Shown: positions 44,115-52,258 of the stretch, piece after piece
Layout: each line of letters starts with the position of its first letter
Position numbering within the stretch: the first letter of the stretch is position 1
Assembly: GCA_944322375.1 (NCBI GenBank)
Contig: CALUOX010000003.1
Location: 1 to 54,632 of the forward strand
DNA length: 54,632 nucleotides
Reading direction: 5' to 3'
Source: an uncultured Alistipes sp.
Lineage (GTDB): Bacteria; Bacteroidota; Bacteroidia; Bacteroidales; Rikenellaceae
The notes under the pieces: generated by a model
The model's input: the letters and a program-made list of their open reading frames with translations, nothing else
What the model was told of the DNA's origin: nothing
Databases searched by the model: none
Program-made: the position numbers and the translations under genes

Positions 44115-45144
44115 GATCCAGATCGATAAGCACTTTCATGCAGGTTTCACGATGGGCGTCGATGAACTCGTAGGCTTCGCGATACTGTTCGAGCGGGAAG
44201 CGGTTCGAGACGAGCGGTCCGAGATGAATCCGTCCTGCGGCAACCTCCTCGACGGCCTTGAGATAGTCTTCGTGGCGATACATCATTGAACCGATCAGGT
44301 TCAGTTCGTGCTCGCCCAGATGGAACATGCTGATGGCGGGGTCCTTGGCGTGTACGCCGACGATGATCACGTCGCCGCCCTTCTCGACGGTCGCCATGAG
44401 CGAACGTACGGAGGACTCGACGCCGGCACATTCGAATCCGACCTGATACCCTTCGTCGCCGAACAGCTCCTGCAGTTTGTCCGTAAGGGATGCCTTTGCC
44501 ACGTTAAGCGTATGGGCGATGCCGCATTCACGCGCCTTTTCGAGCCGGTAGTCGCTGATGTCCGTAATGACGACCTTTTTTGCGCCGCGCGCCTGTGCGA
44601 ACTGTGCGATGAGGTTGCCGATCGTCCCGGCACCCGAAACGACAACGTTGCGGCCTTCGAGTGCACGCGGACGGGCCGTTGCATGAGCCGCTACGGCCGT
44701 CGGTTCGATCATGGCTCCGAAATCGAGCGAGAGTCCGTCGGGCAGTTTGACGACGCGGTCGTCCGAGATGACGAAGTAGTCCTGGGCGACGCCGTTGGCC
44801 TGGAAGGCCTCGACGCGCAGGTTCGAGCAGACGTTGTATTGTCCCCGCTTGCAGGGGTTGCAGACGCCGCAGACCAATTGCGGACGCCCCGTGGCGTGGT
44901 CTCCGGGCCGCACGACCGTGACGGCATCTCCGACGGCCACCACATCGGCCGAGTATTCGTGTCCCTGTACGACGGGATAGAAGGTTGCGGGATGTTGTCC
45001 GTGGTAGGAGTGGATCTCCGATCCGCAGATTCCGATTCGGCGGATGCGGAGCAAAACTTCGTGCGCCTTGAGATCTTTGGCCTCGGGCGCTGTGACCTCC
45101 CGGAACTCGATCTGTTTCGGTGCGGTCAATACGACTTGTCTCAT
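44101..45144 (-). CDS. Zinc-dependent medium-chain dehydrogenase, polyol-type
   Basis: NAD(P)-dependent alcohol dehydrogenase of 347 residues. Catalytic zinc ligands C40 and H62-E63 (GHE), structural zinc Cys at 92, 95, 98 and 106, and Rossmann motif 'GAGTIGNLIAQFA'. The overall pattern is closest to sorbitol, L-idonate or threonine dehydrogenases. With a fructokinase-like gene directly downstream (14-bp overlap) and a symporter directly upstream (14 bp), oxidation of a polyol to a ketose is the most economical reading. Exact substrate is inferred only. Confidence 0.92.
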   Translation of the reverse strand: MRQVVLTAPKQIEFREVTAPEAKDLKAHEVLLRIRRIGICGSEIHSYHGQHPATFYPVVQGHEYSADVVAVGDAVTVVRPGDHATGRPQLVCGVCNPCKRGQYNVCSNLRVEAFQANGVAQDYFVISDDRVVKLPDGLSLDFGAMIEPTAVAAHATARPRALEGRNVVVSGAGTIGNLIAQFAQARGAKKVVITDISDYRLEKARECGIAHTLNVAKASLTDKLQELFGDEGYQVGFECAGVESSVRSLMATVEKGGDVIIVGVHAKDPAISMFHLGEHELNLIGSMMYRHEDYLKAVEEVAAGRIHLGPLVSNRFPLEQYREAYEFIDAHRETCMKVLIDLDHEEA

Positions 45145-45158
45145 AAGGTTAGAAATAT

Positions 45159-46721
45159 TTAACTGTTTTTTGTCTTCTTTTTACCAAGGCAGCAGACGGC
45201 GAAACTTACGACGGCACCGATAGGACACCACCAGGGCCATGCAATGTCGATACGCTCACCGAAGAGACGTTCGCTCAGGGGACCGAGGATGTAGGGCTGC
45301 AGAAGCAGAACGATGAGCAGTCCGACGATCAGGGCGGCGATTACACTGGTTGTATTTCCGCGTTTGGTGAAGAGTGCGCAGAGGAATACGCCGAGCATGC
45401 CGGCATAGGAGAAACTCATCACGCCGGTGGCAAAGTCGACCAGATTCAGTCCGCTTCGTTCCTGCATGACAGCCGTGACAATTGCAAATGCCGTAAGTAC
45501 GGCACCCATGAGGATGACCATCTTTTTTGACGACGCCATTTGGTCGCCGTCCGAGACGATGGCGTGGCCCAGGCGTTGGCGCAGGGGCATGTAGATGTCG
45601 GCGACGAAGCTGCTGGCCATGGCGTTGATGGCCGAATTGAAACTCGACAGTGCGGCGGCCAGCAGCCCTACGACCATGATCCCCCGCACGCCGGTGGGAA
45701 TGGAGTGGCAGATGAACTGCGGGAAGATGTCGCGGGCGTCCTGCTTGAACTGGGTGATTGCCGCAGGATCGCCGCTTGTCGAGTACAGGACATAGAAAAG
45801 CAGTCCGATGGCGAGGAAAATCAGCACGATCGGCAGCGAAAGGATCTGCGAATAGACAAGCGACACGCCGGCCTTGCGCACCGACTGGCAGGTGAGCTGC
45901 CGCTGTACGAACTCGTGGTCGGTCGAGAACTGTGCGAATTTGAAGATCGTACAGCCGACGAGGGCTCCGACAAGGTTGTAGGGCACGTCGAACCGCCAGG
46001 AGGCATCGACGATCTGGAGCTTGTTCGCGGCGACCCACTCCCCGGCGGCGTTCTTGACCTCGCCCGAGGCGAGGGCGCTGAAGATCTCTCCGATGGACAT
46101 CTGGGGCGTGAGGGTGAAATAGACGATCAGCAATGCGACCATTCCCGTGCCGATGACCAGCAGGATCTGGACCGTATCGATGTAGATCAGCCCCTTGATG
46201 CCGCCCGCCATCGTATAGATGGTGCTGACGATGCCCAGAATGATGATCGAGTAGATCAGGAATTCGAACTGGATGGTGCCGTAGAGGATGACCGAAACGG
46301 CGATGGCGGCGATGAAGAGCCGCGAGCCGGAGGTAAAGAGCTGCCCGATGAGAAACATCGCGCTCGAAGCGTTTTTGGAGACGCCGCCGAAGCGTTCTCC
46401 GAGGTATCCGTAGATGGTGATCGTCCGGGCGTTGTAGAGCTTGGGCAGCACCAGTGCGGCTACCAGTATTCCGCCGAGGATGGCGCCGATGCAGAGCATC
46501 AGATAGGTCAGATTGGTGTTGAAGCCCAGTTCCGGCGAGCCGACGAAGGTGCCGGCGCTGATCGAAGTGCCCGTAGCGGCGAATGCGACGAGCCATGTAG
46601 GCATCGAGCGGCCGCCCAGAAAGTAGTCTTCGAGGTTGTGGTTGCGCTTCGAGAAGAAGAAGCCGATCGAGATCAGGCTGATCAGGAATACGGCGATGAT
46701 AATCCAGTCGATAAGGGCCAT
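45159..46721 (-). CDS. Sodium:solute symporter (SSS/SLC5 family)
   Basis: Inner-membrane symporter of 520 residues with about 13-14 hydrophobic helices. N-terminal 'NLEDYFLGGRSMPTWLVAFAATGTSISAGTFVG' is the SSS signature with the Ser/Thr-rich first helix; 'LLAAALSSFNSAINAMAS' carries the sodium-site Ser pair of helix 8. SLC5 members move sugars, inositols and other solutes with sodium. Preceded by 120 bp that include a strong hairpin and followed by the dehydrogenase after 14 bp. It presumably brings in the dephosphorylated product. Confidence 0.93.
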   Translation of the reverse strand: MALIDWIIIAVFLISLISIGFFFSKRNHNLEDYFLGGRSMPTWLVAFAATGTSISAGTFVGSPELGFNTNLTYLMLCIGAILGGILVAALVLPKLYNARTITIYGYLGERFGGVSKNASSAMFLIGQLFTSGSRLFIAAIAVSVILYGTIQFEFLIYSIIILGIVSTIYTMAGGIKGLIYIDTVQILLVIGTGMVALLIVYFTLTPQMSIGEIFSALASGEVKNAAGEWVAANKLQIVDASWRFDVPYNLVGALVGCTIFKFAQFSTDHEFVQRQLTCQSVRKAGVSLVYSQILSLPIVLIFLAIGLLFYVLYSTSGDPAAITQFKQDARDIFPQFICHSIPTGVRGIMVVGLLAAALSSFNSAINAMASSFVADIYMPLRQRLGHAIVSDGDQMASSKKMVILMGAVLTAFAIVTAVMQERSGLNLVDFATGVMSFSYAGMLGVFLCALFTKRGNTTSVIAALIVGLLIVLLLQPYILGPLSERLFGERIDIAWPWWCPIGAVVSFAVCCLGKKKTKNS

Positions 46722-46804
46722 GCGGTCGTTTTTTCGGTTTCAGGTTTCGGTTTGTGGCTGGTCGGAACTCCGTTGTACGGCGGCATCCGGAGAGAAAGAG
46801 AGGC

Positions 46805-46833
46805 CCGTACATGCAGCCGCGCTGCATGTACGG
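46805..46833 (-). other. Intercistronic hairpin between FAD oxidoreductase and symporter genes
   Basis: Perfect 13-bp arms (46805-46817 and 46821-46833) with a CGC loop, starting 9 bp past the oxidoreductase stop. The sequence after it on the minus strand is pyrimidine-rich but has no real T-tract. Either a weak terminator or a stabilising 3' end that separates the regulatory part from the transport/catabolic part of the cluster. Confidence 0.85.
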
Positions 46834-46841
46834 ACGGAAGG

Positions 46842-48668
46842 TCAGCGGTCTTCGGCCTGATGGCCCGTCCGGTCCACTTGGTGGTAGAACTGCGTGTAGG
46901 GCACATCCGTTCGTCCGGTTCCTTTTCGCATGAGAGCCTGCAGGTCGGCGAAATAGGTCGTATAGATGTCGCGCGGCAGGACGTTGCGTTTGGTGCAGAT
47001 CGAGGCGGCCATGCCGACTACCTCGCCGATCATGCCGCAGGTGCGCATGACGCGGGTCGAACCGAGGGCGATATGGGTGACGCTGATGTTGCGGCCGGCC
47101 ATGAAGAGGTTGCTGACATCTTTCGAGTAGAAGCAGCGGTACGGCAGGGCGTAAAAGTCGATCGGCGTAAGAACTCCTTCCGACAGCCACTCGGCACCCG
47201 GATAACGTTCCGAATTTTTCGCCATGGGATAGTGCTGGTCGATCCGCCATGTTGTGGTGCAGGTTTCGTCTTCGTAGTGAATCGGGCGGGTAAGATCCTG
47301 TTCGCGAAGCACCAGATCACCCATGATACGACGCGATTCGCGCTTGCCCGATACGTGTGATACCCAAACCAGATGTGTGCAGGTCCAGTCTTCCTTTTTT
47401 GAGTAACGGTTTTTGCAGTAGGAGAAGGTCGAATAGGCAACATACATGCCGTAATCGCGGATCTTCTCTGCGTCAGCGACCTGATCGTCGCTCATGCCGA
47501 CCTCCCAGTACCAGTTGGCGCGATGGACGGGTTCGACCGTATATTCGTCGAGCTTCAGTCCCCAGTCGAGCGAGTCGGGGAAGGTGCAGGGAGTGTTCCA
47601 GTCTTCGCAATACCACTCGATCGAAACCCCCATCGTGTAACCGTCGGCCTTTTCGGGCGCGAGGCTTTCGCCGTATTCCGATCGGGCTTCGCGTCCCATG
47701 CGGCATTCGGCACCCGCCATGACGGCCAGATGTGCGTCGCCAGTACAATCGGAGAACAGCCGTCCGCTGATTTTGATGCGGTTCTGTTTTGTTGCCTCGA
47801 CGGCGATGACCGAACGGATCATACCCTCTTCCTGTTCGATTTCCGTAACGGTGTAGCCAAGGAAGAGCGAGATATTTTTTTCGGCCTGAACGACCCGAAG
47901 TTTTTTGTCGTCCTGATAATGGTGGGCACCTCTGGCGTTACCGATACGGTCGGGTCCGATTTCATTGAGCAGGTATCCCAGCGAGGGATAGGGATCGACA
48001 TTGATCTGACCGCCGAGTCCGACGCGCACCTCCGAGGAGTTGTTTCCTCCCAGCACGTACCGGTCCTGTATGAGGGCGACGCTGCATCCCAGACGTGCGG
48101 CAGCGAGGGCGGCGCAGATGCCTGAAATTCCGCCGCCAACGATTACGAAATCATAAGATCCTTTGTCAACCGGCGTTTCAGCCCCCAACAGCGTTTCGCG
48201 AGCGGTCCGATAATCGGCGAGCGTGTCGCCCGGAACGCAATCCGTTTGCGTAAGGATGATGGCGTCGCATCGTCCGTCGAATCCGGTCAGATCGTGCAGT
48301 GCGAGCGTATGGCTTCCTTTTTTGAGGGAGAGCCGTCCGCCGCGCTGCCAGTACCAATCGACCTTGTCGGTACCGAAGACGGTTCGATCGGCCACGCCGT
48401 CCACCAATACCTGAAAGATTCCGGGAGTCGGGCCGTCCGACCAATATTTCGTCCAGTTTTTGGTGCGCACCCAAAGGTTGTAGGTTCCGTCGGCCGGAAT
48501 TTCGACCGTCGTAACGGCATCCTTTGCCAGCGGAGTGCCGATGCCGTGTGCCAGCAGATAGGAGGATCCCATTTGCAGGACGAACTGTTGTTCTACCGTC
48601 CAGTCACCGCGGTCATCAAAGGTCGTGGCGAGAACCATGACCGAGTTTTGTCGATTCATTGATTGCAT
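46842..48668 (-). CDS. FAD-dependent oxidoreductase with N-terminal beta domain (stand-alone paralogue)
   Basis: 608-residue protein without a signal peptide, so cytoplasmic. Residues about 10-145 form a beta-sandwich-like region ('MGSSYLLAHGIGTPL', 'GTYNLWVRTKNWTKYWS', 'LHDLTGFDGRCDAIILT') like carbohydrate-binding modules. From about 172 there is an FAD_oxidored (PF12831-type) domain with dinucleotide motif VGGGISG (177-183), 'LGGNNSSEVRVG', 'DCTGDAHLAVMAGAE' and a C-terminal 'NLFMAGRNISVTHIALG' FAD-contact segment. It aligns end to end with residues from about 362 of the neighbouring LacI fusion. Probably oxidises a sugar- or polyol-like compound. It starts 44 bp after the fusion gene. An ATG three codons in is equally possible. 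Confidence 0.88.
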   Translation of the reverse strand: MQSMNRQNSVMVLATTFDDRGDWTVEQQFVLQMGSSYLLAHGIGTPLAKDAVTTVEIPADGTYNLWVRTKNWTKYWSDGPTPGIFQVLVDGVADRTVFGTDKVDWYWQRGGRLSLKKGSHTLALHDLTGFDGRCDAIILTQTDCVPGDTLADYRTARETLLGAETPVDKGSYDFVIVGGGISGICAALAAARLGCSVALIQDRYVLGGNNSSEVRVGLGGQINVDPYPSLGYLLNEIGPDRIGNARGAHHYQDDKKLRVVQAEKNISLFLGYTVTEIEQEEGMIRSVIAVEATKQNRIKISGRLFSDCTGDAHLAVMAGAECRMGREARSEYGESLAPEKADGYTMGVSIEWYCEDWNTPCTFPDSLDWGLKLDEYTVEPVHRANWYWEVGMSDDQVADAEKIRDYGMYVAYSTFSYCKNRYSKKEDWTCTHLVWVSHVSGKRESRRIMGDLVLREQDLTRPIHYEDETCTTTWRIDQHYPMAKNSERYPGAEWLSEGVLTPIDFYALPYRCFYSKDVSNLFMAGRNISVTHIALGSTRVMRTCGMIGEVVGMAASICTKRNVLPRDIYTTYFADLQALMRKGTGRTDVPYTQFYHQVDRTGHQAEDR

Positions 48669-48712
48669 AACTGTTGTAACTCTTGGTTAAGTTTTATCTC
48701 TCTTTTGGTTGT

Positions 48713-51601
48713 TCAGCAGTCTTCGCTGCGGGCACCCGTTGTGTCGATGAGCGTATAGACCTGAAGATAGGGTACATCCGTTCTTCCGGCACCTTTATGC
48801 ATCAGTTCTGCCAGCGCCTCGAAGTGCGTGTCGTAGATGTCGTGGGGCAGCAGCCCCTCCTTGTGGCAGATCGAAGCGGCCATGCCTACCACTTCGCCCA
48901 TCATGGCCGTCGTGCGCATCACGCGGACGGTACCCAGGGCGATGTGGCTTACGCTGATGTTGCGTCCCGCCATGAAGAGATTGTCGATATCCTTCGAGTA
49001 GAAGCAGCGATAGGGTATCGGATAGAATCCCAACGGCGTAAGGCAGCCGTGTGAAAGGTACTCCCGACCGGGGAACAGCGCACTGTTTTCGGGATCCGGT
49101 TCATGCAGGTCGATGTACCATGAAGTCGATACCGTTCCGTCGGGGTAGCGTACGAAGTCCCGCAGATCCTGCTCGCGCAATACGAACTCGCCGATCAGAC
49201 GCCGGCTTTCGCGTTTGCCGGCCACGTGTGCAACCCATCCCAGATAGCTGTTCGTATAGTCGGCGCGCACCGACGAACGGTTCTTCAGATAGGACCAGTT
49301 CGAGTAGGCGACATACATGCCGTAGTCGCGGATCTTTTCGGCGTCGGCGATCTGGTCGTCGCGCATGCCGACCTCCCAGTACCATTGTCCCCTCCGTACC
49401 TTCTGCACGCTGCGTTCGTCGATGGGGAGGCCCCAGTCGATATCGGGGAATGACGTCGGAGCGTCCGCCTCGAGGCAATACCACTGCACCGAAGCACCCA
49501 TCGTCATGCCGTCGGCAACGTCGGGAGCCGACGGCTCGCCGTATTTCGCACGCGCCTCGCGGCCCATGCTCCACTCCGCACCGGCCAGTACGCCGAGCGT
49601 CGCATCACCCGTACAGTCGGCAAAGAGCCGGCTGCGGATCTCGATGCGGCGATAGGTATCGACCTGTGTCGCTTCGATCGATGCAATCGTGCGCGGCGTG
49701 CTTTTGTTGACCTTCGTCACCTTGTATCCAAGCAGCAGCGTGATGCGTTCCTCATCAAGGATGGCCTTGAGCTTCTTTTCGTCTTCATAGACATCGGGCG
49801 TTCGGGCGTTGCCCTTCGTCGCCGGGCCGAACTCGTTGAGCAGGTAGCCCAACGACGGGTACGGCCCGATATTGAGCCGCCCGCCAAGCCCTACACGAAC
49901 TTCCGAGGAGTTGTTGCCGCCAAGCACCTTGCGATCCTGAACGAGGGCTACCCGCAACCCTTGTCGGGCTGCGGCAATTGCGGCGCACATGCCGGCTACG
50001 CCGCCGCCCGCTACGACGAAGTCGAATGTGCCGATCTGTTCGGGTGTTTCGGGCAGTTCAAGCAGGTTGTTGCGTAGCAGAAAGACCGTTTCGAGCCGAT
50101 TGTCCGGTCGGGCATCGGTCAAAGTAAGGAGAACGGCGTCGCACCGGGCGTCGAATCCCGCCAGATCATGCAGCGCAAGCCGGTGGATCCCTTTGGTCAG
50201 GTAGCGGGTGCCGCCCGGCTGCCAGCTCCATTCGGGACTTCCCGTTCCGAAGAGCGTGTCGCAGGCCCGGTCGTCGATGAGAAGCTGGAAGGCCCCCGGA
50301 GAGGGCTTTTCGGACCATTGAGCCGTCCAGTTTCTGGTACGGACGAAGAGATGATACTCGCCGCTGCGCGGCACCTCGAACTTCGTTGTGGCATCCTCGA
50401 CCGGAACTCCCAGACCGTGGGCCAGCAGATAGCTCGACCCCATCTGCTCCATGAATTGCGGATCGGCAGTCCATCCCCCTTTCTGCAGGAAGCAGGTGCC
50501 GGGGATGAGAATCGAGTCGCGGCGCGTCAACTCTTCGATGCGCGTGCGGTTGTTGTGTTGTGCGTCGATCCGTTCGGGATGCACGCATTCCGTCGAACCG
50601 CCGACGATCAGTTCCGGCTCCACGACCACGTTGCGATTGCCGTCAATGCCTGCTATCATCTCCCGCAGCATCTCGAAGGATTTTTCGCCCAGCGTGCGGG
50701 TCGATTGCGTAATATAGGTGATCGTCGGCCGGTAGAGATCGAAGATTTCACTTTCATCGAACCCTACGATGGCCATTTGACGGGGTGCGGTGAGATTCAG
50801 GGCGTTGAGAGCCTGCAACCCGATCAGGGCCAGCGTGTTGGTCGGCAGCAGGAAGGCCTCCACGCCGCGATGCACGGCATCTTCGAAGATCCTGACAATA
50901 TCTTCACAGACATTTCCATAGACCGTATAGTGGATTTGCGCGTAGGATTCCAGTCCGTAGTGGCGCATCGCCTCGAGATATCCCTCCTCGCGTTCCGACA
51001 GGCTTGTGATGCCCAGCGTGTAGGAGATCATCTCGATACGCCGGTATCCGTTTTTGTAGAGGTGCTCTACGCCCATGTGTCCCGCCCGGACATTGTCGAG
51101 CATCACGCGACCGACATCGAGACCTTCGATGTTGCGGTCGAGCAGTACGGTGGGGATTCCGGCGTCGAGCGCCTTCCGGATGACGCGCTCACTGTCGGCG
51201 CAGGGGGCGATGATCAGCCCTTCGACACCGTTGCCGATAAATGTGGTCAGGATGTTGTCGAGTTTGTCGGCGTTTTCGTCGGAGCTGCCGAACAGGACCG
51301 TATAGTTATGCCTGTGTGCGATATTCTCTATGTAGCGGGAGATGTCGGCGAAGAATTTGTTCGCGATATCCGAGGTGATGATGCCGATCGTGTAGAAGCG
51401 GCCGCTGCGGAGGCTCGCTGCGGCGCGGTTGGGGCGGTACCCCAACCGTTTGGCGGTATCCAGAATGCGCCGGGCCGTTTCGCGGTTGACCGTACACTCG
51501 AGGTTCCCCTCCGCATCACGTTTGGCGTTCATGACCAGTGATACGAGGGATATCGAGACGCCGGCTTCGCGGGCTACGTCGCGGATGGTGGTTTTTGTCA
51601 T
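48713..51601 (-). CDS. LacI-family regulator fused to an FAD-dependent oxidoreductase
   Basis: One uninterrupted frame of 962 residues. Residues 1-60 are a LacI HTH and hinge ('TTIRDVAREAGVSISLVSLVM', with a roughly 10-residue insert 'KRDAEGNLEC' before the third helix, then 'LGYRPNRAA'); about 65-338 form the periplasmic-binding-like ligand domain ('IGIITSDIANKFFADI', 'MAIVGFDESEI', 'TYITQSTRTLGEKSFEML'). After a short linker (339-362) come the same beta domain (363-495) and FAD domain (525-925; AGGGVAG at 531-537, 'DCTGDATLGVLAGAE', 'NLFMAGRNISVSHIALG') as in the stand-alone paralogue. Each half is full length with its key motifs kept. Cytoplasmic. First gene of the eleven-gene run, with a palindrome in its own promoter. 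Likely a regulator that senses or converts its own effector. Confidence 0.92.
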   Translation of the reverse strand: MTKTTIRDVAREAGVSISLVSLVMNAKRDAEGNLECTVNRETARRILDTAKRLGYRPNRAAASLRSGRFYTIGIITSDIANKFFADISRYIENIAHRHNYTVLFGSSDENADKLDNILTTFIGNGVEGLIIAPCADSERVIRKALDAGIPTVLLDRNIEGLDVGRVMLDNVRAGHMGVEHLYKNGYRRIEMISYTLGITSLSEREEGYLEAMRHYGLESYAQIHYTVYGNVCEDIVRIFEDAVHRGVEAFLLPTNTLALIGLQALNALNLTAPRQMAIVGFDESEIFDLYRPTITYITQSTRTLGEKSFEMLREMIAGIDGNRNVVVEPELIVGGSTECVHPERIDAQHNNRTRIEELTRRDSILIPGTCFLQKGGWTADPQFMEQMGSSYLLAHGLGVPVEDATTKFEVPRSGEYHLFVRTRNWTAQWSEKPSPGAFQLLIDDRACDTLFGTGSPEWSWQPGGTRYLTKGIHRLALHDLAGFDARCDAVLLTLTDARPDNRLETVFLLRNNLLELPETPEQIGTFDFVVAGGGVAGMCAAIAAARQGLRVALVQDRKVLGGNNSSEVRVGLGGRLNIGPYPSLGYLLNEFGPATKGNARTPDVYEDEKKLKAILDEERITLLLGYKVTKVNKSTPRTIASIEATQVDTYRRIEIRSRLFADCTGDATLGVLAGAEWSMGREARAKYGEPSAPDVADGMTMGASVQWYCLEADAPTSFPDIDWGLPIDERSVQKVRRGQWYWEVGMRDDQIADAEKIRDYGMYVAYSNWSYLKNRSSVRADYTNSYLGWVAHVAGKRESRRLIGEFVLREQDLRDFVRYPDGTVSTSWYIDLHEPDPENSALFPGREYLSHGCLTPLGFYPIPYRCFYSKDIDNLFMAGRNISVSHIALGTVRVMRTTAMMGEVVGMAASICHKEGLLPHDIYDTHFEALAELMHKGAGRTDVPYLQVYTLIDTTGARSEDC

Positions 51602-51629
51602 GGAATCTCTGTTCAGATAGGTTTCATCG

Positions 51630-51660
51630 CAAAAGTATAAAACGTTTTAAATAAATCAAA
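51630..51660 (-). promoter_or_regulatory. Promoter and operator of the LacI-FAD fusion gene
   Basis: On the minus strand: TTTG (51657-51660), a 19-bp spacer, TACTTTTG (51630-51637). The perfect 12-bp palindrome TAAAACGTTTTA (51638-51649), with the central CG typical of LacI operators, fills the spacer and abuts the -7 box. The leader is only about 20 nt. A regulator bound here would block its own promoter. Confidence 0.85.
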
Positions 51661-51762
51661 ATTTTTCAAGAAAAAATGTTTGTTTTTGTTTGCTAACAGG
51701 ATGTTTTCTCGCTTTTTAAGAGTGTGTTTTGTATCTGCAGCGGGCTCTCATGTAAAGTTGTA

Positions 51763-51782
51763 TTAAACGTTTTATATATTTG
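51763..51782 (+). promoter_or_regulatory. Forward -7 element with abutting operator-like palindrome
   Basis: TTAAACGTTTTA (51763-51774; AAACGTTT core, one mismatch to the first operator) is directly followed by TATATTTG (51775-51782), the same spacing as on the other strand. The -33 region is weak (TTG at 51758-51760, only 14 bp away). It would drive the GPH transporter gene through a leader of about 470 nt. Confidence 0.6.
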
Positions 51783-51852
51783 ATAATAAATGATATATAT
51801 AATGTTGTAATGTCGTTTTGCCGTGATGGCGGATTGCTGGAGAATTTTTCAT

Positions 51853-51862
51853 TAAAACGTAT
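51853..51862 (+). promoter_or_regulatory. Third AAAACG half-site
   Basis: TAAAACGTAT matches one arm of the operator-like palindrome but not the other. Could be an auxiliary site; weak. Apart from these sites and an A9 run near 52038-52046, I see nothing further in 51863-52258, including no consensus promoter closer to the transporter gene. Confidence 0.3.
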
Positions 51863-52258
51863 CTCGCCGTTGTGAATCTCTTATAGGGGGAAATACGGTG
51901 ACAGGTAAAAATCCAAGATGTATCTCATGCATTGAAATGACGTTCAGACCGAGCAATTGTCCGATGATTCCGGCCTGTTTCCGGAACTTGCCGATCGTCG
52001 GAGTGTAAAAATAGGCTGTCTAATATTGCGGAACGCGAAAAAAAAACTATTTTTGAAGGGCCTTTCACCAATCGATCCAAATGAACCGTCCTTTTGCAAG
52101 TACAGAGAATGATGCCGAGAGAGTGTTGCAACTCTCTTTCGAGAGCGGTATGAGGTGGAATTGGAGATGATTGTTCTTTCCTGAATGAGCACATGATGTA
52201 TCGCGTCGGATACCTGTTCACGGTATCATAGATGAGTCGATCCGATAATACCACAAGT

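Noticed and set aside
45256..47250. 664-codon minus-strand open frame spanning the symporter and the end of the FAD oxidoreductase
   Set aside because: Arg/His/Pro-rich composition typical of an out-of-frame reading; the SSS and oxidoreductase frames are unambiguous.
50515..50584. The LacI/oxidoreductase junction as an assembly or frameshift artefact
   Set aside because: The frame is continuous with normal composition, the linker aligns to the N-terminus of the paralogue, and no start or stop signal interrupts it. Still worth checking in raw reads.
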